The notes under the pieces: generated by a model | The model's database searches: none | Told to the model about the DNA's origin: nothing | The model's input: the letters and a program-made list of their open reading frames with translations, nothing else | Part shown: positions 34,832-45,832 of the stretch, piece by piece | How positions within the stretch are numbered: the first letter of the stretch is position 1 | How the letters are laid out: each line of letters opens with the position of its first letter | Assembly: GCA_031308135.1 (NCBI GenBank) | Contig: JAHLJT010000631.1 | Location: 1,899,371 to 1,963,370, forward strand | Reading direction: 5' to 3' | DNA from: Acheta domesticus | Taxonomy: Eukaryota > Arthropoda > Insecta > Orthoptera > Gryllidae | Length of the DNA: 64,000 nt | Translations under genes and position numbers: made by a program

Positions 34832-35641
34832 CCCTTCGACTACCGAGGTATTTTGCACACGTTGAATACCAAGGGGGATAACTAAGTTACCCCACGGAAA
34901 TTTCAATATAGTTTTAATGTTTTTCCATAAAGTGCCGTAGTATTGTTTTAGTTATAGATATTAAACATTATTTTGTTATATTAATAAAATATTTAGCGAT
35001 TTTAACAATATATTTTACATACAGGTCTTCGTCCACGGCGAAGAGGTCTCGATTGCCAAATAATGCCACTTTTAGAATACGTTCTACTATTCGTACTGTT
35101 AATTTCACCTGATACTCTTCAAAAGCTTTTGAACTGATGAATGCGACATCATTTACGTTTTCCTCGTCTTCAGCACAAATAATATCCACTTTATCTAGCC
35201 CCTCAACATTATCTTCATCACTCTCATAAAACAATCTGCACATTTGTGTAGCACAATCTGTATACTTCATAAAGTTTTAAGTACTTCAAGAGTGTAACCC
35301 TTCGAAATGTTCAAATACTAACGTAAAAGTACTCTAATAACACTTCGTAGACATGTCCCCTACACCATGTCCCATCTCCCGCCCGCTGATAACATAACCT
35401 CAAAACACGTTATTAAATCCCGAACGTCCAATACTAACGAGGGTAAGGCAATAAACCCAGGTAAAAATTAGAGCTGTGAAATGAAAATACGCCGAAAAAA
35501 CAGGTTTTTACGACAAGATATTTCAGATAGATAAGTAAAAAAACAAATACACAAGATATCAAAATTGAAAAAAATAAGACAATAAAAAATAATAAAATAT
35601 GCGTTGGAGTAACTCAGTTACACCCCTTGGTAGCAGAAGGG
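34832..35641. mobile_element. piggyBac-like MITE
   Basis: The right end reads AGCAGAAGGG followed by TTAA (35642-35645). Its inverse, CCCTTCTGCTACCAAGGGG with TAACTGAGTTA nearby, matches the left end CCCTTCGACTACCGAGG and TAACTAAGTTA at 34832-34885. CCCTT termini at TTAA are piggyBac-like. The left TTAA is degraded to GTAA. A 100-codon minus frame inside (35270-34968) has no recognised domain. Confidence 0.6.
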
Positions 35642-35645
35642 TTAA

Positions 35646-37449
35646 CAAGTATTTCACAAAAGAACAAATGACTGCTCTGGGCTTTAGACCTTATCATTAA
35701 CTACAAATATAAAATGGTGTAGAAAGGGAGCAGTAATGTAAATATAAAGTAAGAAATACACCAGAAAGATCTTGTGTTGTGGTATTAACGTAGAATATTA
35801 ATGACACATTTGTGTATATATTGCTTCCATGTGTCATCATACACGTTAAGTTACTACTACCGAGATATTTACATTGAAGATTTCTCTTTTCAACGTTGAA
35901 TGTCACGCTTCTTAAACATAACATTGAGACATAATATTGCGTAAACTCGTAGGACTCTTTACCGAAGAGTTAATGAGCCATAAGCAACGTAGAATGACTC
36001 CTGGAATCTTTTAAGATGACATGCGTCTCATATCTCTTGTTTGTGGCAATGGTTAGTTAACCTTATTCGTTACCTTGAAAGTTGTCAATATTGACATGGC
36101 CTTAATTGTGAAATTTGAAAACATGCATCCAATATTCTAATCATGCTTCCTTCTCTATAAAAGGAATCTTATCTGATTAAAAATAAAACTGCCAACGTAA
36201 GTTGTATGCTTACTGTCCTGACCATTCCCCTGAACCAAAAACCTGTATAATGACACCCAACTTAAATGGAAACATCATATAAACTTATACATGCAAAAAT
36301 TAAACTACACCAGCTTAAACCAATATTCAGCATATCTGATAAATAACCATATAAAACCCCTTTTAATAGTTTATAAAACTAAAAAAGACCACTTATTTTT
36401 AAGCATGCTTAGTACGGATTATCGCTGTCAAATCGAATACCTACAAACTTCAAGTAGTCTTACATTTATATTACTTGTTAAGTTCTAGCAAAAGTACGTA
36501 AATCAACTCCTCCTCACCATCACGAACGCATCATTTCTCTCCAAAGCACAACCTCACAAAGAATTTCAGTTACATCCTTTAACCAACCACATTTTTTATC
36601 CACCCACTTCAACCAAAATATGCAACACCTACCAAAAAATTTAATCTCTCTAAGGCTTTGCTAAGATCGAATACTCAAACCCGTATTAAGAATAAATTCC
36701 CAGATCCCGATCCAAAGTAGTAGAGGTATCATGTTAAGATACCTCTATCACCCTTGTAGTAAGTTTGTTCTATGTAAATTTTAAGTAAATTTTAGCAATT
36801 ATCTCAAATGGGAAGTGTTTTTACTCACTGAACTTTGTGTAAATCAAAGAAAATAAATAATAAAAGAATAACCATTACTGCTCATTTAGAAGAGAAATTC
36901 TCAGTGTTGCTTTAAAATATCTCACGTGTGCAAGCACAGTGCGATATGGTGGGGCTGGTGCTCTTCCCCTGTTCTTTTTGTGTATTCTTACATAATATTA
37001 TTCAAACGTTAAGATACTAATTTATAATAATCACGACACTACGTCCTAAGATACCAATTTAGGTTCGTTTGCGTTTCAGTGATATTATTTTTCTTGTTCT
37101 GATGTTAACTCGAGTGTTTCACGCAAGTATAACTTTAAAGTGGTCTCACAATAAAAGGAGTGCTGAACCGACTCCACTACCCACCAGGGAGCCGGTTGGT
37201 TCGTACCGTTCTGTGCAGTGTTTTTGTATCAAAATTATGAACTTGTTTCCAGTTGTGATACTCTTGGAATGAATTCTATTCAATAAATTAAAATTATGAA
37301 ATAAATAATTATTTAATGAGATATTATTTACTTATATAATAATAAATAATTAATTAATGATAAGGAACATGCCAAAACATGACAGTGATGAGAATGATGA
37401 CAAAAACTGCTGTTTTGTTTCTTGGCTTACATCAGAACGCGCAACTCAC
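35646..37449 (-). other. Intron 1 remainder, AT-rich
   Basis: No element is recognised. A perfect 10-bp stem hairpin (TAGAGGTATC, 7-nt loop, inverse) lies at 36721-36747. Confidence 0.4.
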
Positions 37450-37616
37450 CTCCGAAATCACATTGTCCAGTTCGTTTTTCTTATCGTCTTGTGGAAACGC
37501 AAATCCTTGAGTTGCGATCACAGCAATACACAGAGCAGCGAAAGCGAATCTCGACAGCATTCTGGAGGCGACGAAAACTTTGGGCTTCATACACACAGGC
37601 TACGAAATATTCAGAG
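37450..37616 (-). CDS. Coding exon 1 of secreted protein (signal peptide)
   Basis: The exon is bounded upstream by a pyrimidine-rich acceptor (TTTTGTTGCAG) and downstream by GAG|GTGAGT. Two in-frame ATGs occur, at 37590 and 37560. The second has the better Kozak context (A at -3) and is followed at once by a classical signal-peptide core, FAFAALCIAVIATQGFA, with likely cleavage before FPQDDKK. It gives 37 codons ending in phase 0. An in-frame TAG just upstream of the first ATG shows that the first 26 nt are 5' UTR. The acceptor implies at least one more upstream exon. The mature N-terminus is highly charged. No paralogue is visible in this window. Confidence 0.72.
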
Positions 37617-38042
37617 CTGCAACAAAAGTAAAGATACGTCTGAGGCAGATTCACAGAGAACGTGAGGTAGAGGACGTAAAGGATAAGGATTTTCGGAAAT
37701 GTGATAGCTGAAATATGTTATGTGTAATCTGACTTTTTCAACGTTGAAAATTTGCTTTTATTCACGCCTATTGATTACATGAACATTGATTGCTTTTAAA
37801 TTTAATTTTTGTGTAAATTCGTAAATGTTGAATCAATGCCTGCAAAGTTATATCTTCGGAGAGGAGGAAACTTCTGACACGTTCTAAGACTCCTCGTGTC
37901 CTTCTTCCAATGCCAGCAGGGCAAGGCCAGATACGCAGGCAAAACTTACTTTAAACTATTTCTGAAAGTGGAAGAAAAGTTTACTTGACACGGCAATCTT
38001 GTAAAGTGGCTTTTCAAATTAACGTGACCATTTGATCGTCAG
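37617..38042. other. Upstream of coding exon 1, non-coding
   Basis: This is probable intron between the non-coding first exon and exon 1. No repeat is recognised. Confidence 0.35.
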
Positions 38043-38431
38043 ACTAGTGATGTCGAGGCCGAAGCCACCAGCGAGAGTCCGTGGCGTGAGTAGCACTGCA
38101 AAATCACCGCTATCACCTCATCACAGAGAGAGCAGTAGGCAGTCAAAATCACTGTAAACGAGTTTACGCTTTACACACAAAATACGATTAGGCGAGATTT
38201 ATATAAATACATTTAAGAACGGTTGTTGTTTATTTTTTATTTATAGTTTTACTTTTATTTTTTCCTCTAGAATCCTCCTAGAATCCTCTTTTTTACGCGC
38301 GATTCCACCAAGTTGGAAAACGGCGGTGTTACTGTTGATAGTTTCCTTTCCCGACGCTAGTCGCGCTGAGAAGCTCGTGGCATGCCACGGTGCCACGAAG
38401 AGTGCCACTGCCACCAGTAGTTGACATCACT
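38043..38431. mobile_element. Possible hAT-type MITE
   Basis: CTAGTGATGTC at 38045 and the inverse GACATCACTAG ending at 38431 are perfect 11-bp inverted ends of a type common among hAT MITEs. No clean 8-bp duplication is visible, so the assignment is tentative. Confidence 0.5.
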
Positions 38432-38469
38432 AGAGCTTCCGAGCTGCTGATAAATTTTAGAGTGAAAAA

Positions 38470-38705
38470 ATCAACATTTATTTGCGGCGAGGATAACCGA
38501 AGCTGTAAGACACTTCTGTCGCCAACTCAGCGCCTCATTCAACAAATTTCTTGGGTTCGAATCCCTTCGTGGACATGAATGTTTGCTTTCAGTATTTGTA
38601 TCAAGGGCTCCGGTACAGGAAGAGACCGGGAGGTAGCAAGTACCTTGGCTGTCGGAAGAATTACTCATAGGGAATCTATGAATATTGGGCACGGCCACGC
38701 AAAGA
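38470..38705 (+). mobile_element. Possible SINE-4 (tRNA-headed)
   Basis: A B-box, GGGTTCGAATCCC, lies at 38552-38564. It is followed by a body of the kind seen after SINE heads (GGGCTCCGGTACAGGAAGAG, then GAGGTAGCAAGTACC). Only one copy is present in this window and no target duplication was found. Confidence 0.4.
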
Positions 38706-39238
38706 TACCATTTTTTTTAAAAAAATACTCTTACTTTACCCCATTGTCCTTTGTGAATGGAAATGCAAATAGTGATGTCAAGGACTCCTCATGCCTTAAA
38801 AAAATGTTTGTTTTCACACCCACGCGGGATTTCATCCGGTTGAGAACCTTGGAATTAGCCTCGCGATGACGGACTAGCAACCGAAAGTGACGCGGACATT
38901 AGAAAGCTTCCCAGCGACTCTCGTAACAATTCCCGCAACTGAAGATCGAACAGCCACTCCTGGTTTGAAGTACAAGATCTTTTTTAGCTACGCGTCCAGT
39001 TACGCCTAATCAACTCCGACATTTTTGGCAAAGAGCACTGAGCAATTTCGTAGCCCTTTGGCAACCGAGCTTCGTTAGCAACGTGCGCCTTGCGAAAAAC
39101 TAGGAGAAACCGACGACGACGACGACGACGACGACGATGACAACGGCGGCGGCGGCGGCGAGGGAAACTGCTGCTCGCTGGGGCCACGCACCGAGGGTTA
39201 CGTCAGCCGCGCTTTCCTTCTGCGGATCGACGCTTGGA
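38706..39238. other. Non-coding with (GAC)n and (GGC)n runs
   Basis: Trinucleotide runs at about 39112-39160 give arginine-rich or serine-rich frames on the minus strand that I take as microsatellite artefacts. No gene is supported. Confidence 0.4.
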
Positions 39239-39959
39239 AGTGTACGCAGGGTTGCCATATAAATAAACGTATATCCCAGTACCAACCTTCAAAAATTATT
39301 CCGGGTACCAGTGAAAATTGATTTCTTTTTTTCAGCCTAGCCGAAGGCTAGGCTTGTGTATGTGTATGTGTCTGTGCTTGTGGTTGTGTATGTGTGGTTG
39401 CAGTTCGTACGCATTTCGAGTTTTACTTCTATGTGTAAATGGCTGGTGTGGGTTAGTGTCGGACCGTGTGGTCAGTAGCGAAATCGGCTTTTGTGTTGAG
39501 TCATGTTAATGAATGTTGTGTTGTGGTATGTGTTGCACTATGCCCTCAAAATATCCGAGGGAAGTGCTTGTCTTCTGAAATTGTTAATATTATAACTCTA
39601 TTACCCGCGAGCACAGAAGTGCGTTAAACTTACCTCCATATCGATTCATTTTATATCAATAAACTCAACGAAAGCATGGTGGAAAGAAAAATCTTTCATT
39701 GTGTTCATTTTCATTGTTTTCACAGTCATTTGCAATATTGGTATTCGTTTTAAATTATTGAATAAAAAAGTGTGATGCTAATCATAAAAGCGTATGTCGT
39801 CAATTACCGTAGACCTAAAATCGTGGTATTTAAGCCTCAGGGTAAGTTAAAATCCTGGTATTTAAGCGTAAGATGTCCTCATCCACGTACACGGTATCTT
39901 CATTAAAATCCTGGTAAAAAGACCAGGCTCCTGGCACATCTGGCAACACTGAGCGTACG
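39239..39959. mobile_element. hAT MITE with CAGGGTTGCCA end
   Basis: The element at 39247-39951 (705 bp) begins CAGGGTTGCCATA and ends with the inverse of CAGTGTTGCCAGA. It is flanked by AGTGTACG and AGCGTACG, an 8-bp duplication with one mismatch. CCTGGTATTTAAG-like phrases recur near both ends. There is no transposase frame. Confidence 0.75.
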
Positions 39960-40087
39960 CTCCCACCCCTGTCGTCTCCTGACGTGCATTTGGGAGAGCC
40001 CGGTGACGCGGCGCTGCCTCCGTCCTGCGTCAGCCATCTCCCGCTATAGATGTTAAGAGTTCAATAAAAGGAAAAACAGCGGAAAAT

Positions 40088-40436
40088 ACGGTATGTTGGG
40101 GGATGCCGATCCGGGTCGCCGAGATCGCTAAAGCCACGGCGCCTGACAGTCTCGGACTAAAAGATCGTGGTTTCGAATCCCGTCTCGGGCATGGTTGTAT
40201 GTGCTTTGTGATGGTGTGTGTGTTGTCTACGTGTAATGTGCTTGTGTGTTCCCTGTGGTTGGCGCCAGGAAGGGCATCCGATTGTAAAATACATACATGT
40301 AATAATAGTGTAATACGAAATAATGGTATAAAAATGGAGTGTGCGGAAAATTAATAAAAATGAATCCGCCCCCACTAGCGCCGACTGAGTAGAAACGGGA
40401 AAAGACAAGGATGAAAAAAACGGTATGTTGGAGGAT
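40088..40436 (+). mobile_element. SINE-2 copy at 40105-40419
   Basis: The tRNA-like head GCCGATCCGGGTCGCCGAGA has a B-box GGTTTCGAATCCC. The body contains GGCGCCAGGAAGGGCATCCG, and the tail is GATGAAAAAA. It is flanked by a 17-bp duplication (40088-40104, 40420-40436) with one mismatch, starting ACGGTATGTTGG. This marks a genuine retroposed copy. Confidence 0.88.
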
Positions 40437-41369
40437 AGAGAGGAGAATGGGGAAATAGCGAAGGGTCTGAAGAGTGGAGGTCAGTTATACGTTCGCATGG
40501 CCAGACTCAAGTGTTAGCTCGTGACGGAGTACTTCTTCAGGGCAATTTATCGTGTCTGCATTTGTGTGCGTGTTAGATACCATCGTACCTATCTTAATTA
40601 GTGAAGAGCTGAGTTTAGACTCTAATCTGTTGGTATTCTAACGGCAAATTTTCTCCAAGGATTTTTCTCTTGCATACCAGAGTAGGCTGCTCTCAATTCG
40701 ATATCTTTTTGGGGGGCTTTGATGCGTTTATTAATTCCTGTGGGGATAAATATCAGGAACAATTGACAAATTTATCTCGCAAAAAGCTCTCATTCAAAAT
40801 CTAGACTTCAAGGGCCTTCGTTCTAATCCGTATATGAAAATATATAATTTTTGTAATAAATGGGCAAGTAAATGAAATATTAGAGATTCCCTACCGGCAA
40901 TTAGAGAGTGGCCGGGCTTTTAATTAAATAATATTTAATAAAGTCTATTGCTTTTCTTGAGTGAATTATGAGTAATTCGTCGAACAATTATTAATCCACT
41001 GTACACTGTCGATCTCTTTTAAACTACACCTGTTTTCAAACTGTTGACATACTTACATGTGTACGGCTGAAATTAGGCTATTTATTGTTGTAATGTTAAC
41101 AGTGCTTGTCATGAAACCTGTCTTACTTGTGTGTCAACTCGCCTTACCTTAATCTTAACATAGTTAAGTACCGACATGGATCTTTGCAAGAGTGAAGAGT
41201 TACCACTCATGTGTTTTCTGTATACACAGAATTGATGTGTCACGGTTATACAAAGCATAAAACTACTGCATTCTCTTGAAGGACAGCCAACAGGGTAGAA
41301 AGGTGGTGAGATACGATTCAGTAAGTGTATCTTATTACAGCGACTAGTATGGTATGAACGAAAAAAGTT
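40437..41369. other. Non-coding; weak old repeat at 40660-40940
   Basis: There is low similarity to 19470-19640. No gene is seen. Confidence 0.3.
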
Positions 41370-41521
41370 AATTGAAGAGTCCAGTGAGAGAGGGAGTTAA
41401 CCCACTAAATTCAAAATATTTATTTATGAACGTATTCGATTACGATCACATTGAATATGTCAATAAATCGATGTTTTAAATTTTGTGAGTTAGTTCCCTC
41501 CTTCACTGGATGCCTCAATTC
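41370..41521. repeat. 152-bp near-palindromic miniature element
   Basis: AATTGAAGAGTCCAGTGAGA and the following GAGGGAGTTAACCCAC are matched in inverse at 41486-41519 with a few mismatches, giving arms of about 35 bp around an AT-rich centre. It is likely a tiny MITE. Confidence 0.6.
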
Positions 41522-42474
41522 ACTATGGTGGGAAAGGTAATTCTAAATAGCATGATTACATTTTTTGTGATTGAATGTAACACAGTTGTTTACTAGTATT
41601 CAACTGCGTTAATAAGTTCATTTATTTTATGAACTAGTTTTTACTTCAACTTTCTTGAATGAAGTTCAAAATATATATATTACAATCTGAAGCACTTTAT
41701 TATACATTAGGTTAGTCAAACTGTCTTCCATGGTAGAATGTGTTTTGATGAACTTAATTTAAAAGAAATATAAGTGAAATATTTAGAACAAGGAGAAGAA
41801 AATGAGGTGTGAGAATGATAATCTCAAACTCGAATAAACAAAAGAACTTTCACGAATTCTACTTCACCTGCTAGCTTTCTCTGTTTGTAAAGTGATGCTA
41901 GATCTCACTTTAAATAAATCTTTAATACAAAAAAGAAAAGAAAGATGTATCCGTAGTATACGTGCAATGCCCTTTTGTTTTCATTCTGCAAATTAATATT
42001 GATTTTCTTTTACCATGATTGTTAATACGTGTAGTATGTACGCACGACTATGCGGAAATGTATTGATATGAGTTTAAATTAGTATTTAATTTTTAAAAAT
42101 CGACATGAAATTATCTTAGGTGGACTGCTATCCCCGCAAAACATTATTCAATTTCATTAGATGTTGTTATTTTTAAAACTTTTCGAATTGCAGGTATCGA
42201 ATCAGCAGTGACTATGCAAAGTTCTTCCACTGTCGAATACGGACAACTGGGATCGAACCATTCAATTACATCGCCCGTTTCACACTTATTCTTTCTTTTC
42301 CCACTGATTCCACAAACCACGCCCCCATCTGCAGGGATTTGCTTTGTCACGAGTCCTTTGGAGGTTGTTGACCTTGCGCCGAGAGGATTGCAGAAGCGTG
42401 CACGTTGACTTCCTCGCTTCCGTTACAAGGTGGAACTTCCCCGCCTTCCGGGACAGGCGGAGTGACGCAGCCGT
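41522..42474. other. Non-coding DNA
   Basis: The first 600 bp is AT-rich. From about 42190 GC rises towards the SINE-3 copy. The overlapping long frames at 42286-42795 come from that GC-rich repeat. Confidence 0.35.
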
Positions 42475-42665
42475 TCTAACAACTCGAGGCGAGGTGTCGG
42501 TCGAGCGGAACTTCTCTCGGACGCCGCGCCGTGCCGCTGGGACAGCCTTTCTCCGGCCACCAGCGGCCGCATCCGGCACCGAAGGCGCCCACCCGGGTAG
42601 GTGAAACGTCACGCCCACCGCCGGGGACCGAACTCCGGACGCGCGCAGCGCAGCGCAGCTCGTGT
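42475..42665 (-). mobile_element. SINE-3 copy a
   Basis: On the minus strand the B-box-like GGAGTTCGGTCCCCGG is followed by GTGACGTTTCACC, a GGATGCGGCCGCTGGTGG box and a CCGCTCGACCG block. These are shared with copies at 44.65 and 45.55 kb. The outer limits are uncertain. Confidence 0.5.
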
Positions 42666-42780
42666 TGTGAGCTGACAACAGCGAACCTTGAGGGTCCCCG
42701 TCGCGTTTCTCGCGCGGTAAAATCGGCTTAGGAGCTGCAGGACACCAGTTAATGTCGCAGCATTGCCTGTGATGTGACCG

Positions 42781-43325
42781 GGAGAGATGGCTCAATGCAT
42801 CAACCTGATGTCACTGCAGTCCCTCCGACCGGAAGGTCCTAGGTTCGAGTCCCGACGGCGGCAGGATTTTTCGACACAAGCTTGTCAGCTAGGTCGAATT
42901 CAGTCGCTGTCTGGAGGAGAATTCTAGCGGCCGGTTGCTCTGGTTGGTAGTTTTCCGTGGTTTCTCCGATCAACTCCAGGCGAATGCCGGGGCAGTACCC
43001 TTACAAACGGGGCAAGGACCGCGCGCGATCTTTCCTTCCTCTTCCTTGTCCTATCCTCTTCACGTACACACACACTTACACTAATGTGCACTATACTACC
43101 ACAATACCGGGAGACCGGTCGGGAGCTTACAGCTTATCCCGGCTGGGGCGGTGCCCCGCTGGTGGGAGATGGCAAAACGCCGCTAGTCGACGGTAGGTCG
43201 GCGCCAGATCTCGCCATCCAGCGGGGAAAAGATCATCGCCACCGCCCGAGAAAAACACGCACTACACTTACGGGACTAATGAACTAAGTAGTTGACGCGC
43301 CCGGAAACACGAATCAATCAACCCG
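42781..43325 (+). mobile_element. SINE-1 copy S2
   Basis: This is a full-length copy. The head GGAGAGATGGCTCAATGCAT has the canonical B-box GGTTCGAGTCCC near 42844, followed by the family body and an AATCAATCA tail. It is closely similar to S1 with small deletions, for example after 43160. A possible imperfect duplication (CCTGTGATGTG and CCTGTGATATG) lies outside. Confidence 0.85.
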
Positions 43326-43355
43326 ACAATCAAAACCTGTGATATGCAGGTCGTA

Positions 43356-43589
43356 TACTGCGATTTTTCTAACTTTGCCCCTGAAGGCCCCGTCTTAAAG
43401 ATGGAATATGTCACGGTATTTCGCGACTTTCTCAGCCGTGCACCCAGGTATCGCATGATTGCGACCGTATCAAGCAGGGCTTGTGGTCATGCGACTTCTA
43501 GCGGCACAACGGAGAAAGACGCGAAATGCCGTGAGATATTCCATCGTGACCATAGGGGCTTGAGGGGCAGCGTTAGAAAAATCGCACTA
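43356..43589. mobile_element. Foldback MITE family M, copy M2
   Basis: The element at 43358-43587 (230 bp) starts CTGCGATTTTTCTAACTTTG and ends AGAAAAATCGCAC, with TA on both sides. It interrupts the tRNA-like head of SINE S3. Confidence 0.88.
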
Positions 43590-43632
43590 TAGTTCGAGTC
43601 CTGACGGTGACAGTGTCGGCACTAGCTACATT

Positions 43633-44034
43633 CAGTTAGTAACTGTCTTGTTTGTACAGTCCATAATTTGCTTGAATAACATTAATTTTAAATGGAAAAT
43701 CAATAGTAATGAAAAATATATTACAAGATAATTGAATAAATCCAGTTAAATAAAATGTAATGTTGTACACCTAGAAGAAATGGTCTTGAATTTGAAATTC
43801 ACCAGCACATTTAGTCGCTCGGGAACTAGCCGCTAGGAAGGTTTCCAAGCAAGAAAATGTGCTGGTGAACTTCAAATTCAAGGCCGTTTCGTCTAGGTGT
43901 ACAAAGTTACATTTTATTTAACTGGAATTATTCAATTATCTTGTAATATATTTTTCATTAGTACTAATTTTCGACTTAAAATTAATGTTTTTCGAGCAAA
44001 TTATGGACTTCACAAACAAGATTGTTACTAACTG
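43633..44034. repeat. 402-bp foldback element with arms of about 180 bp
   Basis: CAGTTAGTAAC at 43633 and its inverse at 44024-44034 open two long arms that match over roughly 180 bp with scattered mismatches. Both include CCATAATTTGCT and TTACAAGATAATTGAATAA. The loop of about 40 bp is GC-richer. It sits within SINE S3. Confidence 0.85.
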
Positions 44035-44649
44035 TAGCTCGGTCGAGTTCATCTGTTTTCTGGAGGAGAATTCTAGCGTCTGATATGTACTTTTCCTTGG
44101 TTTCTCCGATCAACACCTTAGACGAATGCCGCAGCAGTATCCTAACAAACGGGCCACGGACCGCGCGATCTTTCCTTCCTCTTCTCTGCACTATATACCT
44201 TTTACTTACACACACGTACATGCACAACACTACCACACATGCCGAGAAACCAGTCGGGGGCTTAGAGTTTGTCGCGGCTGGGTCGGTGCCCTGCTATTGG
44301 GAGATACCTGATTGGAGAAAACCCCACAAGCCTAGATCTCGCCATCTATCGAGGAAGTATCACTGTCACCTCCCGCGATAAAACATGCCATACACGTACG
44401 GAACTAATGACCTTAGCAGTAGACGCGCCCGGAATCACTAATCCATCAATCGCACGGTAAATGTTTGGGTTCATTAGTTTAACTTAAAAAAGTGGTGCAC
44501 CGTTTAATGGGAGAAGAGTCATATTGAATCAACTGACAAGGTGCTGCCGGTGATTTTTGCATCCTTGACTTAAAAATTCACAGAGGGCCACAGTGTGATC
44601 CTGTCTGAGAAAAATTCGAGGTTGTAACGGAATAGTGTATGAGATTCCA

Positions 44650-44830
44650 AACTTCTTCTCCAGGCTTCTTGTAGATCGCTGCGGGAACACCTCTTTTCCG
44701 TCCACGAGTGGCCGCATGCAGCACCGAAGCCGTTCGATTGTGAATCGTCGTGCCAAGCCACGCCGCACCCCGTTGCGGCCACCGGTCATCGAACTCTGGT
44801 CGCCGGCATCGCAGCTGTTCTTGCGAAGCA
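44650..44830 (-). mobile_element. SINE-3 copy b
   Basis: The minus strand shows AGAGTTCGATGACCGG (degraded B-box), then GGTGCTGCATGCGGCCACTC, matching copy a. It is diverged. Confidence 0.45.
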
Positions 44831-44943
44831 CAGTGTCAGTTGCTCGCGGCGCAAATGTTTGTGTTTATTTATTTACTGAGCCAAGAGTTTCAAATACAGT
44901 GAACACTTTGCGTCGTTTTCATGAGAGAAAAGTTATATTTAGT

Positions 44944-45463
44944 TCTTCAGAGCCTGCAGTTCCTCTGACCGGGACGTCCTGGGTTCGAGTCCTGACGGCG
45001 GCAGGATTTTTCGACACTAGCTTGTCAGCTAGGTCGAATTCAGTCGCTGTCTGGAGGAGAATTCTAGCGGCCGGCTGCTCTGATCGGTAGTTTTCCGTGG
45101 TTTCTCCGATCAACACCAGGCGACTGCCGGAGCAGTACCGGGCCACGATCTTTCCTTCCTCTTCCTTGTCATCTCTCCTCTTACACACACATACACTAAC
45201 ATGCACTACGATATCAACCATGCCGGGAGACCGGTCGGGAGCTTACAGCTTGTCCCGCCTGGGGCGGTTCCCCGCTGGTGGGAGATAACTGGTTGAGGGG
45301 TAAACCCTGCTAGTCGACGGTGGGTCGGCGCCAAATCTCGCCATCCAACGGGGAAAAGATAATCGCCACCTCCCGAGCAAAACATGCACTACACTTACGG
45401 GACTAATGACCTACGTAGTTGACGCGCTCGGAAACACGAATCAATCAATCAATCTTCAGAGCC
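44944..45463 (+). mobile_element. SINE-1 copy S4 with 11-bp target duplication
   Basis: The element at 44955-45452 is flanked by exact TCTTCAGAGCC (44944-44954, 45453-45463). It lacks the first 40 or so bases of the head but keeps the B-box GGTTCGAGTCCTGAC and the complete body. It ends in CAATCAATCAATC. Proof of retroposition is good. Confidence 0.92.
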
Positions 45464-45544
45464 CAACTGACAAGATTCATATTGCGAGTAATTCGTATTG
45501 CTGTACTTCGTAATTTAGGAATGACGAGAGGATCTTGGCGCTTG

Positions 45545-45735
45545 TCTCGTGACTCGAAGCAAGGTGACGGTCGAGCGGAACGCCTTTCGGTCGCTGCAGG
45601 GACGCCGTTGCTACGCTCACGAGCGAACGTATCCGGAACCTGGGCCGGTGAAACGCAACGCCCCGCCACGTTGCGGCCGCCGGGAATCGAACCGCAGTCA
45701 CCGGCACCGCAACGTTTTTTGCGTCAAGTGGATAG
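45545..45735 (-). mobile_element. SINE-3 copy c
   Basis: The minus strand carries the best-preserved B-box of this family, GCGGTTCGATTCCCGG, then CCGCAACGTGGCGGGGCGTT and the CCGCTCGACCGTCACC block. Confidence 0.6.
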
Positions 45736-45832
45736 TGGGACGCAGAGGCCTTTGTCGCGATCGCTGCACAAGTTCTTCCGGGGTCAACCGACGAGGTGCA
45801 ATTCTTCGCGCTTTGTTTAGGTATATATAAAG

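Larger units (their letters stand above)
28444..37616 (-). other. Host gene: small secreted protein, three coding exons
   Basis: This is a gene model built from splice signals. Three minus-strand exons, 37616..37450, 34339..34106 and 28521..28444, have AG acceptors and GT donors and all join in phase 0. They give a protein of 140 residues (150 with the upstream ATG): a signal peptide, a short charged stretch, a Pro/Ala/Ser/Thr-rich middle and a C-terminus predicted to form amphipathic helix. After the signal peptide I see no cysteine pattern and no catalytic motif. The pairing of exons 2 and 3 is well supported, because the FSRLIDDIFQ end of exon 2 runs straight into IPISVLKAVNTLLSNPF of exon 3. 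I recall similar C-termini in uncharacterised predicted insect proteins but cannot check this here. Introns are about 3.1 and 5.6 kb. A candidate polyadenylation signal (AATAAA on the minus strand) lies at 28064..28069. Confidence 0.72.
43333..44452 (+). mobile_element. SINE-1 copy S3, split by two insertions
   Basis: S3 is in three pieces. A head remnant at 43333-43355 (AACCTGTGATATGCAG) precedes the MITE M2. The B-box GTTCGAGTCCTGACGG and following bases are at 43590-43632, then comes a foldback element. The body from TAGCTCGGTCGAGTTC (44035) runs to the tail near 44452. It is more diverged than S2 or S4. Confidence 0.7.

Noticed and set aside
34580..34906. 108-codon frame as one LINE fragment
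   Set aside because: Its N-terminal 25 or so residues are the piggyBac-like terminal repeat; only the part from KSPQNKF on is LINE-like.
38984..39187. Arginine-rich protein frame
   Set aside because: Derived from (GAC)n/(GGC)n microsatellites.
42844..42856. B-box sequences as possible genuine tRNA genes
   Set aside because: No cloverleaf with intact acceptor stem; bodies of several hundred bp, tails and target duplications show SINEs.
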